A program made the translations under genes and the position numbers. The notes beneath the pieces are model-generated. The model was given only the letters and a program-made list of their open reading frames with translations, had not been told where the DNA came from and searched no databases. From an uncultured Duganella sp. (lineage in GTDB: Bacteria; Pseudomonadota; Gammaproteobacteria; Burkholderiales; Burkholderiaceae): 10,584 nt of DNA. This document shows, one piece after another, positions 1 through 8,580 of the stretch. Positions within the stretch are counted from its first letter, which is position 1. Each line of letters opens with the position of its first letter. The stretch is taken from NCBI GenBank assembly GCA_946482635.1, contig CAMLSG010000193.1, positions 1 through 10,584 of the forward strand. Reading direction: 5' to 3'.

Positions 1-1119
1 AACTGGCTGACCAACCTGTACCCGATCTGGGCCAACCTCGATCGCGAAATGGTGCACGTGTCGACGCTGACCGCCATGTCGGAGCTGATCCTCTCAGGCT
101 GCACCACCAGCAGCGACCACCTGTACATCTACCCGAACGACTGCAGGCTCGATGACAGTATCGAAGCCGCCGCAAAAATCGGCATGCGCTTCCACGCCGC
201 CCGCGGCTCAATGAGCGTAGGCCAGTCGAAAGGCGGCCTGCCGCCCGACTCCGTAGTCGAAGATGAAAAGGCGATCTTGCGCGACACCCAGCGCCTGATC
301 GAGACTTACCACGACGCCGAGCGCCACGCCATGCAGCGCATTGTCGTGGCGCCCTGCTCCCCATTCTCCGTCTCGCGCGACCTGATGAAAGAAGCTGCCT
401 CACTCGCGCGCAGCCATGGCGTGTCGCTCCATACGCACCTGGCCGAGAACGTGAACGACATCGCCTACAGCCGCGAGAAATTCAATATGACGCCGGCCGA
501 ATATGCCGAAGACTGCGGCTGGGTGGGCCATGACGTGTGGCACGCGCACTGCGTGCAACTCGATGATGACGGCGTCTACATGTTCGCGCAGACAGGCACG
601 GGCGTTGCGCACTGCCCATGCTCCAACATGCGCCTTGCCTCCGGCATCGCGCCTATCCGCAAGATGGTCGACGCCGGAGTGCCTGTCGGCCTTGGCGTCG
701 ACGGCTCCGCATCCAATGACGGCGCCCACTTGCTGGGCGAGGTGCGCCAGGCAATGCTGCTGCAGCGCGTAGGCTTCGGCCCGGATGCCATGACTGCGCG
801 CCAGGCTCTGGAACTGGCAACGCTTGGCGGCGCAAAAGTCCTGAACCGCGACGACATCGGCGCCCTCAAGACCGGCATGTCGGCCGACATCGTGATGTTC
901 AAGCTGGACCAGATCGGTTTCGCCGGCGCCTTGCACGATCCGGTCGCGGCCCTGGTCTTCTGCACACCGGCCAACGTCAACTACAGCATCATCAACGGAA
1001 AGACAGTAGTGAAAGATGGCATCCTGCAGACCATCGATTTGCCGCTGGTGATCGAACGCCACAACCAACTGGCAACCAAGCTGGCACTGGCGTCGGGCAG
1101 GCAGTTGGCGAAGGCGTAG
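1..1119 (+). CDS. 8-oxoguanine deaminase / guanine deaminase-like amidohydrolase, 5' partial
   Basis: The frame is open from base 1, so the gene starts upstream. About 372 residues are present, ending at TAG 1117-1119; family members are about 450 long, so roughly 80 N-terminal residues, including the first HxH metal motif, are missing. Visible metal-site elements of the TrzA/AtzB/guanine deaminase branch of the amidohydrolase superfamily are HTHLAEN (His144 and His146 of the visible part), WHAHCVQL, the segment GVAHCPCSNMRLASG, and GVDGSASND with Asp234 as the probable last metal ligand. The sequence resembles enzymes annotated as 8-oxoguanine deaminase, which hydrolyse 8-oxoguanine to urate and ammonia in the cytoplasm. 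That product is the substrate of PuuD encoded further right, so the context agrees. A guanine deaminase or another aminohydrolase of this branch is possible, because the branch is hard to separate by eye. Confidence 0.85.
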   Translation, partial: NWLTNLYPIWANLDREMVHVSTLTAMSELILSGCTTSSDHLYIYPNDCRLDDSIEAAAKIGMRFHAARGSMSVGQSKGGLPPDSVVEDEKAILRDTQRLIETYHDAERHAMQRIVVAPCSPFSVSRDLMKEAASLARSHGVSLHTHLAENVNDIAYSREKFNMTPAEYAEDCGWVGHDVWHAHCVQLDDDGVYMFAQTGTGVAHCPCSNMRLASGIAPIRKMVDAGVPVGLGVDGSASNDGAHLLGEVRQAMLLQRVGFGPDAMTARQALELATLGGAKVLNRDDIGALKTGMSADIVMFKLDQIGFAGALHDPVAALVFCTPANVNYSIINGKTVVKDGILQTIDLPLVIERHNQLATKLALASGRQLAKA

Positions 1120-1243
1120 CGGATGTAAGGAATCCCTATACAACTACAAACAAGTGGCAAATGCACTTGCCCCTCCTGGTTTGCTTGCGTAAAGTGACGG
1201 CGGCTCGATTGGGGCGTGATTTTTTGATGGCTACTTGGTAGAG

Positions 1244-4200
1244 ATGATAAGGATATTGGTTTTTATTGTAGGTATTGTATTCAGCGGTTACTCCACCGCT
1301 ATACCCATCGAGCGCAAAATCTATCAGCTTCAACATGAAAACTGGAAAGCAAAAGATGGCGCTCCAGCATCCATTTCTACAATCGCACAAACTGATGACG
1401 GTTACCTGTGGCTGGGAACAAGTGCGGGCCTGTACCGGTTTGATGGCGTCAACTTCGAGCTGTATCAGCCTCGGAATGGCAAGTTCCTTCAGGGCTCTGT
1501 CTACTTTATAAAGGCTCAGCCTGGCGTCGGCCTGTGGATTGGATGGCGACTGGGAGGTATTAGTCTCCTGCGTGACGGTGTCGTAACGAATTACGGCAAC
1601 GAGGCAGGCGTGAGCGAAGGGAGCTGGTGGGGCTTTGATTTCGACCGGCAAGGAAATGTTTGGGCTGCAGGTGTCGACGGACTCCTTCGCTTCGACGGAA
1701 AGAAATGGCATCGTATCGGCATACGGGATGGCTTTACCGCTCGCAAAGCATCGGCTGTTTTCGTCGACAAATCAGGCACAGTCGCCGCTTTCAGCGATCA
1801 AGGACTGTTTCTAAAGGCGGCAGACAGGCAAGTCTTTGCCCCACCATTAGGCAAAACGGATGTCCGGCAGCCGCCGCAGCAGGACTCAGAGGGGCGGATC
1901 TATTTCATGGAGGAGTCCAGCATCCGCATTATCAATGGTCTTACGCGCTACGAGCGGGCAGACAACGCCCCGATCTTCAAGGGCAAGCCAGGCCAGTCGC
2001 AAAGTATGCTCGTCGACCGTTCCGGTGGATTATGGTATGAAACGCTCGCCGGACTGCATCGCACATCCGCAAGCCAGCCTCGATCGGTTGAAACCTTTAC
2101 TAGCAAGGATGGACTATCTGCAGACACCATTACATGTTTTCTCGAGGACCGTGAAGGAAATGTTTGGGTGGCGACACAAGATGGACTTGACAGGTTCAGG
2201 CAGGTGGATGTCAACCGGGTCGTTCCTTCGGACAAATCCCATTCTCTTGGTCAAGGCAGCCTGTTAGCAGGCAGTGAAAACCTGATGACCGTTGCGGTTC
2301 CTGGTACCGACGGCGCGTGGCTTGCACTGACGCCTGATGGGTCCATACAGAATCGTGCCTGGCTAGCTCGACATCCGCGGGGTCGGACTCAGGCAACCGC
2401 CATCGGAAATAATGGAGCGATACTCGTCGCGGATAGTCGTGCCCTGTATAAATTCAAAGATGGTGCGGAGACAAAAATTCCCTGGCCCGAAGACATGGGG
2501 CCTGTCCATTTGGTTCGTGCAATCATACAAGGACCTGATGGCGTGATCTGGATCTCGATTGTTGGCGGAGGAGTGCTTCAGTACCATCAAGGTCAATGGG
2601 CCCGCAATATTGCTCTGCCGAAGAATGGAACGCAGGCAGCGATGTCAATGCTGTCCGATAGCAAAGGGCGGCTCTGGCTTGGGTACGCAGACAACAAAAT
2701 AGTCTTGCTGGAGAACGGAAAGGTTCAAACGTTCTCAGCTGCTCAAGGAGGAAACTTAGGTCGCATTGCAGTTATCTATGAAGCAGCTGGAAATATCATT
2801 GCAGGTGGCGAAAAGGGATTGGCCATCTATCGAAATCAGCAGTTCCATCCGTGGGCAATAGAAGGAAACAAGTTCGTCAATGCTTCGTCCATGATTCTAT
2901 CCAGGAATGGCGATTTGTGGGTTAATTCTGCCGCAGGAACCGTTTGGATTCCATCTTCGTTGCAGAAAATCGCAAATGGGAGCGAACTTACACATTCACA
3001 GTTTCGCGTACTGGATGCCACAGATGGAAGAACCGGCTCTGCGAATCTTCTGCATGACTTTTCCGTGGCCGAAGCCGGCGACGGGAAAATTTGGATAGCG
3101 AGCGATAGTGGGGTTTCTTGGGTTGATCCAAGCCATCTTCTGAAGGTGCCAACACCACCATCGGCAGTCGTAGATGCGCTCATTGCAGACGATCAGAATT
3201 TCAGGTCTCCGCGGGATGTGAAATTGCGACCGAATTCACACGCCATCCAGATTAACTACTCCAGTTCTCTACTTGGAACACCTGAGCGAATGCGCTTTAA
3301 GTACCAACTGGAAGGCTACGACAAGGATTGGCAGGACGCTGGCCCACGTCGCCAGGCGTTCTACACGGGGGTGCCGCCTGGGCGATATCGTTTCCGAGTT
3401 ATCGCTTCAAATAGCGACGGACCGTGGAGCGATGAGGGGCGCGACGTATATGTCACGCTAGAGCCAGCCTATTACCAGACGTGGTGGTTCCGCGTGTTGG
3501 CAGCAGCTCTGGTCATATCGCTTGTCGGGTGGGGACTGCAACTACGGATGCGCCGGAACGCAAAGTTGTTTAGAGTTCAGATGGATGCTCGGCACGGCGA
3601 ACGAGAGCGGATAGCAAGGGAAATGCATGACACTCTGCTGCAGGGGATGCAAGCGTTAATACTGGGTGTTGACAACGCGGCCAGGCGCCTTTCTGTTGAT
3701 GATCCCGCCCGCGAAAGGCTCGATCGCATTCTTGAGACGGCGGAGGCTGTCCTTACAGAGGGCCGGGAACAGGTTTTTGATTTGCGCGGTAGTGATTGCT
3801 CAGACATCGGCGCTTTTGCGCTCATCGAAAGAGACGGCATGATGTTGGCCAGGGAGGCAAATCTCAAATTCGTTTGTCATGAACTGGGAAAAAAGAGGGA
3901 CTTGTTGCCTGGGACGAGCCACGAGATTTATCGCATTGCGATGGAGTCGATGACAAACACAGTAAGGCATGCTCAGGCGCGCACGCTCATGGTCTCAATC
4001 CGCTATAACTATTTTTCTCTACAACTCGAAATCCGGGATGATGGAATTGGAATTTCTCCAGAGGTGTTAGCATCAAGAGGCGTACCTGGGCATTTTGGAA
4101 TTCCTGGATTATTTGAGCGGGCAGCTAAGCTGGATGCCAATCTGCAAATAGACTCCCAGGTTTCGGTAGGAACATCTGTCAAACTAAGGGTCCCAGCTCA

Positions 4201-4249
4201 AGTCGCCTATCTTCGCAAATCGTTTATGCCTTTTGTTTGGTCACGCTAG
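1244..4249 (+). CDS. Reg_prop/Y_Y_Y sensor histidine kinase (NarL-type partner expected)
   Basis: This is a membrane sensor kinase of about 1001 residues. A signal peptide-like N-terminus (MIRILVFIVGIVFSG...STA) precedes a periplasmic beta-propeller built from Reg_prop repeats such as DDGYLWLGTSAGLYRFDG, RQGNVWAAGVDGLLRFDG and REGNVWVATQDGLDRF. A Y_Y_Y domain follows (FKYQLEGYDKDW...PPGRYRFRVIASNSDG). There is one transmembrane helix near residues 747-768, a HisKA_3 segment with phospho-acceptor His795 in REMHDTLLQ, and a HATPase_c domain with Asn905 and His909 (N box) and DDGIGI at 932-937. All key residues are present, so it should be active. Such kinases phosphorylate NarL/LuxR-type regulators, but none is adjacent. 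ATG 1244 was chosen over TTG 1235, three codons upstream; neither has a good ribosome binding site. The ligand is unknown; purines are possible only by context. Confidence 0.9.
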   Translation: MIRILVFIVGIVFSGYSTAIPIERKIYQLQHENWKAKDGAPASISTIAQTDDGYLWLGTSAGLYRFDGVNFELYQPRNGKFLQGSVYFIKAQPGVGLWIGWRLGGISLLRDGVVTNYGNEAGVSEGSWWGFDFDRQGNVWAAGVDGLLRFDGKKWHRIGIRDGFTARKASAVFVDKSGTVAAFSDQGLFLKAADRQVFAPPLGKTDVRQPPQQDSEGRIYFMEESSIRIINGLTRYERADNAPIFKGKPGQSQSMLVDRSGGLWYETLAGLHRTSASQPRSVETFTSKDGLSADTITCFLEDREGNVWVATQDGLDRFRQVDVNRVVPSDKSHSLGQGSLLAGSENLMTVAVPGTDGAWLALTPDGSIQNRAWLARHPRGRTQATAIGNNGAILVADSRALYKFKDGAETKIPWPEDMGPVHLVRAIIQGPDGVIWISIVGGGVLQYHQGQWARNIALPKNGTQAAMSMLSDSKGRLWLGYADNKIVLLENGKVQTFSAAQGGNLGRIAVIYEAAGNIIAGGEKGLAIYRNQQFHPWAIEGNKFVNASSMILSRNGDLWVNSAAGTVWIPSSLQKIANGSELTHSQFRVLDATDGRTGSANLLHDFSVAEAGDGKIWIASDSGVSWVDPSHLLKVPTPPSAVVDALIADDQNFRSPRDVKLRPNSHAIQINYSSSLLGTPERMRFKYQLEGYDKDWQDAGPRRQAFYTGVPPGRYRFRVIASNSDGPWSDEGRDVYVTLEPAYYQTWWFRVLAAALVISLVGWGLQLRMRRNAKLFRVQMDARHGERERIAREMHDTLLQGMQALILGVDNAARRLSVDDPARERLDRILETAEAVLTEGREQVFDLRGSDCSDIGAFALIERDGMMLAREANLKFVCHELGKKRDLLPGTSHEIYRIAMESMTNTVRHAQARTLMVSIRYNYFSLQLEIRDDGIGISPEVLASRGVPGHFGIPGLFERAAKLDANLQIDSQVSVGTSVKLRVPAQVAYLRKSFMPFVWSR

Positions 4250-4302
4250 AAGCGCAGCATCAGGGTGGACGAGAGGATACGTACGTCCAAGTCAATCACG
4301 GA

Positions 4303-5538
4303 TTAATAGGCGATCTTGAAATCCGGTCTACCTTCAAGCGTTCGACTGAACAAGAAGGCCCCCTGCCCCGGATCCCACGCGAATTCCTTGCCATCGTAAG
4401 GGTCGCGCAGGTCGCTTGTTCGCACCCCTTCCGCTACCTCATTGCCTTTTGCGCCGCTGCTACGCAGTTGGGAAGCCAGCAGCGCGACCCTTCGCATTCC
4501 TTCCAGATTGGCGACCCGGAATCCGTACCTGGTGTAGGTATCCATACCTTCCATATTGAGCAGGATCCTGCCAACCGGGTTGTAGACGCCAATATCGGCT
4601 GCGGCCTTCTTCTCAGTCCCGTAAGTGGCCAGAAAAGTGGCGGCGGCCTGCGGAATCGCGGCGTAGTCACGGTCATACAGTCCGACCACGCGAAGCATGC
4701 GATCGGCGTTGGCATTGCTGGTCGCCTGTGGTTGGTACAGGAAACTTCCGAACAACACTGATACCAGATTCTTCGAGCGCTCGTCGTCGGGCCGCAAGTC
4801 GTAAAACGTCCACTCGTTGGCCATCATCTTCGACAGCGATCGTTCGCGACTGGAGAATGGTTCTCGCCAGCCTTCTGGAATTGCCACCATAGTCAATGCC
4901 GGTGGAAGGCGGCGTAAAACAAGGTTGCCCATTTCAAAATGAAGCTCAATGCTGCGTGCAGCGATCATCTTGACGTTCGCGCTGGCACTCTCGGCGAGGA
5001 TCATCCGCCAGAAGCGGTAGTCCTTTTCCAACATGAGTTTGCAGTCCGATGCGTCCTCATTGGCTTCCAGCGACAAGGCCTTCAAATACATCTGGCGTTG
5101 CGCCTCAAAGACCTGGCTGAATGCTGCAGTCAGCGGGCGTGGGTCGCCCTGCCGGATCTCATGCCACTGTTTGAATTCCAGCAGGCGCTCATAGCGTTCA
5201 ATCAATTGGTCAGGCTCTCGCTGAAGCGGTTCCTGACCTGGTGTTTCGGCGATGTCAGTCGACCCGGGCGTTTCCATTGACTTGCGCATCTGTTCGACGC
5301 GGGCGGCGCCCTCCGCCATTACGTCGGCATTGTCCGATGCGGAGAAACCCATGACAAAAACGAAGGCATTGTCACGATCCTTGACGGGCGTGCTGGCGGC
5401 CGCAATCCGCTGCAACTTGATGACGGATTCGGACGGCGGTTTGTCTTCGCGGTTTATGAAGAACACGAATGCGAGCAGCAGGAAGAGCAACGCAAGAAAG
5501 CTTGCGACCATCTTTAACAACAACTTCAGCTTTGTCAT
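4303..5538 (-). CDS. membrane-anchored protein of unknown function
   Basis: I do not recognise this 411-residue protein. It opens with a short basic stretch and one hydrophobic helix (about residues 10-29, MVASFLALLFLLLAFVFFI) without a clear cleavage site, so it probably stays anchored in the inner membrane with its body in the periplasm. The body looks mostly helical and charged (for example LIERYERLLEFKQWHEIRQ). The C-terminus carries LRDPYDGKEFAWDPGQGAFLFSR, similar to the DP-(F/Y)-x-GK motif seen near the end of many uncharacterised envelope proteins. No catalytic motif is evident. The start is well supported by AAAGGAG about 9 nt upstream of the ATG. It lies downstream of the terminator that closes the puuD-lyase operon and converges on the sensor kinase with 53 bp between the stop codons. 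A role in purine metabolism is not indicated. Confidence 0.8.
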   Translation of the reverse strand: MTKLKLLLKMVASFLALLFLLLAFVFFINREDKPPSESVIKLQRIAAASTPVKDRDNAFVFVMGFSASDNADVMAEGAARVEQMRKSMETPGSTDIAETPGQEPLQREPDQLIERYERLLEFKQWHEIRQGDPRPLTAAFSQVFEAQRQMYLKALSLEANEDASDCKLMLEKDYRFWRMILAESASANVKMIAARSIELHFEMGNLVLRRLPPALTMVAIPEGWREPFSSRERSLSKMMANEWTFYDLRPDDERSKNLVSVLFGSFLYQPQATSNANADRMLRVVGLYDRDYAAIPQAAATFLATYGTEKKAAADIGVYNPVGRILLNMEGMDTYTRYGFRVANLEGMRRVALLASQLRSSGAKGNEVAEGVRTSDLRDPYDGKEFAWDPGQGAFLFSRTLEGRPDFKIAY

Positions 5539-5572
5539 TCAGATCTACTCCTTTGATTTTGAAGCGCGGCAT

Positions 5573-5598
5573 AAAAAACGGCCCATGCGGGCCGTTTT
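5573..5598 (-). terminator. Rho-independent terminator after the ammonia-lyase gene
   Basis: A perfect 10-bp inverted repeat (AAAACGGCCC at 5575-5584, loop ATGC at 5585-5588, GGGCCGTTTT at 5589-5598) is followed, reading the minus strand, by a run of six T residues (5578-5573). It starts 18 bp beyond the stop codon of the lyase gene (5617-5619). It lies only about 34 bp before the start codon of the next minus-strand gene, so it separates the puuD-lyase operon from that gene or attenuates transcription into it. Confidence 0.88.
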
Positions 5599-5616
5599 CC
5601 TGGGAACTGCGAATCG

Positions 5617-7239
5617 TCAGACGAACTCGCCAACCTTCGCGGTCACCGCTTCCTGCACCGAGCGGCTGGTGACGAAGCTGTGTGCAACCTGGATGTCGTT
5701 GTGGAACCAGCGGTCACCTTCCAGGCAGGCAGGAATCTGCTTGCGGATTTCATCGTAAGCCGCTTGCGTGCCCTCGCCCAGCTTGAAGCCCGGCAGCAGG
5801 TGCTCGGTCATGGTCAGCGCCTGCGCGGCCAGCAACATCTCCACACCCACGATGTACTGCGTGTTCTGCACCACGGTGTGGGCCTTGCGTGCGCACCAGG
5901 TGGAGTTGGAAATATGATCTTCGCTGTTGGCCTTGGATGGGATGGAATCCACGCTGCCCGGCATCGATAGCGTGCGGTTTTCCATCACCAGGGAGCTGAG
6001 CGAGCATTGCACCACAGGATAGCCGGTGTTCACGCCGCGCAGGCCGGACATCAGGTTGCGCGGCAAGCCCCACGACAGGGTCGGGTCGATCAGGCGGGCC
6101 ACGCGACGCTCACAGATGCTGCCCAGGTCCGTGATCGCCATGGCCAGCAAGTCCATCGCCTGCGCCAGGTACTGGCCGTGGAAGTTGCCGCCAGAGATGA
6201 TCTCGAAGCCGCCGCCGTCCTTGCCGAAGATCAGCGGGTTGTCTGTGGCCGAGTTGATCTCGTTCTTCACGATGGTGTCAATGTAGTCCAGCGCATCGAA
6301 CACGGGACCGTAGACTTGCGGCGTGCAGCGCAGCGAGTACACGTCCTGGATACGCGGGGTGTAGGGAATATCGGTGCGTCGCAGTTCGTCCGGAAACTGG
6401 ACGGCACGTGCCTCATGCGTGGTGCGGGTCGACCCTTTCAGCAGCTTGCGCACGACAGACGCAGTCTTGATCTGGCCCGGATGCGGGCGCGCCTGCTGGA
6501 TGCGCGGATCGAAAGCCGACATTTCGGCACGCATCGCTTCCAGCGTGAGGCCCAGCGACAGGCAGGCATCGGTCAGCAGGTCGCGTGCGTCCTTCGCCGC
6601 CAGCACGGCCACGGCGAGCGAGGCGGTGCAGCCGTTGATCAGGGCCGAAGCATCCTTGGCCTTGAGGTCGAACTTTACCGGGCCCACTTCGGCGCGCGTG
6701 ATCGCCTCGGCGGCAGGCATGCGCTGGCCCTTGTACATCACCTCCGCTTCGTCGAAGCCGGCAATGGCGGCTGCCAGGTAGGCAAGCGGCGCCAGGTCGC
6801 CGGATGCGCCCACGGAGCCCTTCTGCGGCATGATCGGGTGAATTCCCGCGTTGATGAAGGCCAGCAGGCGGTCCACCACTTCCACGCGCGGCGCCGAATA
6901 GTTGCTGGCGAAGGCGTTGGCTCGCAGCAGCATGGTGGCGCGGCTCACTTCTTCCGAAAACGGTTCGCCGATGCCGCCGCTATGTGCCTTGATCAACTGC
7001 GTCTGGAACAGTTCAATGTGTTCGACCTTGATACGCGTATCCTTCAGCAGGCCAACGCCGGTATTGAAGCTGTACATCATCGGCGCTTCGTCATGCATCC
7101 AGGTGGATTCGATGTAGTCGCGGCTTTCCTTAAGCGCCGCGCGCGAAGTGGCGGACAGCTCGACTTTGGCGCCGTTGCGCGCCACGGCCAGGACTTCTTC
7201 GGCAGTAAGGTTGAAGCCGTCGATAGTTACGTTGCTCAT
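5617..7239 (-). CDS. hutH: histidine ammonia-lyase family protein (HAL/PAL/TAL)
   Basis: The 540-residue protein carries the MIO-forming Ala145-Ser146-Gly147 in KGSVGASGDLAPL, which cyclises to the electrophilic prosthetic group of aromatic amino acid ammonia-lyases. Other expected active-site residues are present: Tyr56 in MYSFNTGVGLL, His86 in KAHSGGIGEP, Asn202, RPHPGQ (251-256), Gln298 and Tyr301 in QDVYSLRC, Arg304, Phe353 in GGNFHG, and Glu440 in NSEDHIS. His86 and Glu440 match the positions that mark histidine rather than tyrosine or phenylalanine lyases, so conversion of L-histidine to urocanate and ammonia is the best guess. The protein is about 30 residues longer than typical HutH, and some motifs deviate (NGCTAS in place of NGTQAS). 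It starts 10 bp after puuD with AAGGAAG upstream, so the two are co-transcribed. No hutU, hutI or hutG is nearby, so another substrate cannot be excluded. Confidence 0.88.
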   Translation of the reverse strand: MSNVTIDGFNLTAEEVLAVARNGAKVELSATSRAALKESRDYIESTWMHDEAPMMYSFNTGVGLLKDTRIKVEHIELFQTQLIKAHSGGIGEPFSEEVSRATMLLRANAFASNYSAPRVEVVDRLLAFINAGIHPIMPQKGSVGASGDLAPLAYLAAAIAGFDEAEVMYKGQRMPAAEAITRAEVGPVKFDLKAKDASALINGCTASLAVAVLAAKDARDLLTDACLSLGLTLEAMRAEMSAFDPRIQQARPHPGQIKTASVVRKLLKGSTRTTHEARAVQFPDELRRTDIPYTPRIQDVYSLRCTPQVYGPVFDALDYIDTIVKNEINSATDNPLIFGKDGGGFEIISGGNFHGQYLAQAMDLLAMAITDLGSICERRVARLIDPTLSWGLPRNLMSGLRGVNTGYPVVQCSLSSLVMENRTLSMPGSVDSIPSKANSEDHISNSTWCARKAHTVVQNTQYIVGVEMLLAAQALTMTEHLLPGFKLGEGTQAAYDEIRKQIPACLEGDRWFHNDIQVAHSFVTSRSVQEAVTAKVGEFV

Positions 7240-7249
7240 TTCTCTTCCT

Positions 7250-8521
7250 TTAATTTGCGCTGGTCTCGAACCAGGTACCGATCAACTGGCGTTCGGCGTC
7301 GGTCATATGGGTCATGTTCGCCAGCGGCATATCCTTGTTCTGCACGGCGCGCTGGTAGATCTTCGCGGCGTGCTGTTTAACCTGGGCCTCGGTATCGAGC
7401 ATCACGCCGCCCGGGGCTGATGCGAAACCCGCCTGGGTCGGGGTCGCGGAGTGGCACGAGGCGCAGCGCTGCGTCACCACTTGCTGAACGCTGGACAGGC
7501 TGGCCTGGGCGGCCGGTGCGGCAGCGGCGGCTGGTGCGGCGTGGCCATCGGCATCCACCGCAGCGGCCACGGTCGCGGGCGCGGCAACTGCCTTGCGCGG
7601 CGCCGGGGCGATTGCCACAGCCACGCCGGCCAGCAGTATCACGCCCGCAATCGGGAACGCAGGCGACACCTTGCCCGCATGGCGCAGGTTGAAGAAGTGG
7701 CGGATCAGCACCCCGGCGGCCATGATGGCAGCCAGCACCAGCCAGCTGTAGGCGTGGCTGTAGGTCATGGCGTAGTGGTTGCTGATCATGATCAGCAGCA
7801 CAGGCAGCGTGAAGTAGTTGTTGTGGACCGAGCGCACCTTGGCACGCTTGCCGTAGATCGGGTCCGGCGATTCGCCTTTTGCCATCGCATCCACCAGCTT
7901 GCGCTGGCCAGGGATGATCACGAACAGCACGTTACCGACCATCATGGTGCCGATCATGGCGCCGACGTGGATGTACGCGGCGCGTCCGCTCAGGGTATGG
8001 GTCAGCACATAGGCCGCGCCAACGATCAGCACGAACATCACGGTTCCCAGTACGGCAGGCTTTTCTGCCAGCGCGGTCTTGCACAGGGTGTCGTAGACCA
8101 GCCATCCTCCAGCGAGCGTGCCCAGGCCTACGGCCACGGCTTGTAGCGACGTCAGGTCGGCCACGTTCTTGTCGATCATCATCGCCGAAGCGTTGAAGTA
8201 GTAGACGATGAACAGCATGGCGAAGCCGCTCAGCCAGGTGGCGTAGGCTTCCCATTTGAACCAGTGCAGGTCTTCCGGCAGTTCATCCGGCGCAACCAGG
8301 TATTTTTGCGGGTTATAGAAGCCGCCGCCGTGCACGGCCCACAGTTCGCCCATCACGCCCTTCTTGGCAAGCGGGCTGCCAGGCTTGGGCGGACGGATCG
8401 AGTTGTCCAGCCAGACGAAGTAAAACGAGGCGCCAATCCACGCGATTCCTGTGATCAGGTGCAGCCAGCGAAGCAGCAAATTAAGCCATTCCACCCCGTA
8501 AGGGCCGAATAAAGTCTCCAT
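7250..8521 (-). CDS. puuD: membrane-bound urate hydroxylase with C-terminal cytochrome c domain
   Basis: The 423-residue protein matches PuuD, the integral-membrane urate oxidase that makes 5-hydroxyisourate from urate and passes electrons to a cytochrome domain rather than producing peroxide. The N-terminal two thirds contain about eight hydrophobic helices, beginning LLRWLHLITGIAWIGASFYFVWLDNS, with family segments GELWAVHGGGFYNPQKY, LHWFKWEAYATWLSGF and KVRSVHNNYFTLPVLLIMISNHY, which hold conserved histidines. An Ala/Pro-rich linker (about residues 305-340) leads to a class I cytochrome c domain with the haem motif CASCH (Cys353, Cys356, His357) and a Met-rich distal loop MPLANMTHM (398-406). 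Length and start fit the family. The ribosome binding site is weak (GGAT, 7 nt upstream). It is the first gene of the minus-strand operon with the ammonia-lyase and is divergent from the LysR gene. Confidence 0.96.
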   Translation of the reverse strand: METLFGPYGVEWLNLLLRWLHLITGIAWIGASFYFVWLDNSIRPPKPGSPLAKKGVMGELWAVHGGGFYNPQKYLVAPDELPEDLHWFKWEAYATWLSGFAMLFIVYYFNASAMMIDKNVADLTSLQAVAVGLGTLAGGWLVYDTLCKTALAEKPAVLGTVMFVLIVGAAYVLTHTLSGRAAYIHVGAMIGTMMVGNVLFVIIPGQRKLVDAMAKGESPDPIYGKRAKVRSVHNNYFTLPVLLIMISNHYAMTYSHAYSWLVLAAIMAAGVLIRHFFNLRHAGKVSPAFPIAGVILLAGVAVAIAPAPRKAVAAPATVAAAVDADGHAAPAAAAAPAAQASLSSVQQVVTQRCASCHSATPTQAGFASAPGGVMLDTEAQVKQHAAKIYQRAVQNKDMPLANMTHMTDAERQLIGTWFETSAN

Positions 8522-8580
8522 GATTTTTATCCATTAAGTCCGTTCACCTGCCTCTGGCGGGCACTTCAGATGAACCAAAC

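Noticed and set aside
400..1143. 247-codon minus-strand open frame opposite the deaminase
   Set aside because: It is a shadow frame of a recognised amidohydrolase with no motif of its own.
1154..1175. Short inverted repeats (GGCAA/TTGCC, AAGTG/CACTT) after the deaminase gene
   Set aside because: The stems are only 5 bp, mutually exclusive and without a T run, so a terminator is not supported. I see nothing else convincing in the 1120-1243 gap.
1136..1711. 191-codon minus-strand frame covering the gap before the kinase
   Set aside because: It overlaps the kinase signal peptide and first propeller repeats in antisense and shows no protein features.
4266..4289. TGGACG/CGTCCA inverted repeat between the converging kinase and membrane protein genes
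   Set aside because: It is a 6-bp stem with a 12-nt loop and no T run on either side, too weak to call a bidirectional terminator.
4237..4761. 174-codon plus-strand frame overlapping the end of the kinase gene
   Set aside because: It has no ribosome binding site or family resemblance and mostly lies antisense to the 4303-5538 gene, which has a strong start and membrane anchor.
6007..7380. 457-codon plus-strand open frame opposite the ammonia-lyase gene
   Set aside because: It is an antisense shadow of a well-conserved lyase in GC-rich DNA; the translation is His/Arg/Gln-rich with no domain.
7451..8146. 231-codon plus-strand open frame opposite puuD
   Set aside because: It is antisense to conserved PuuD helices; the product is His/Gly/Arg-rich with no domain.
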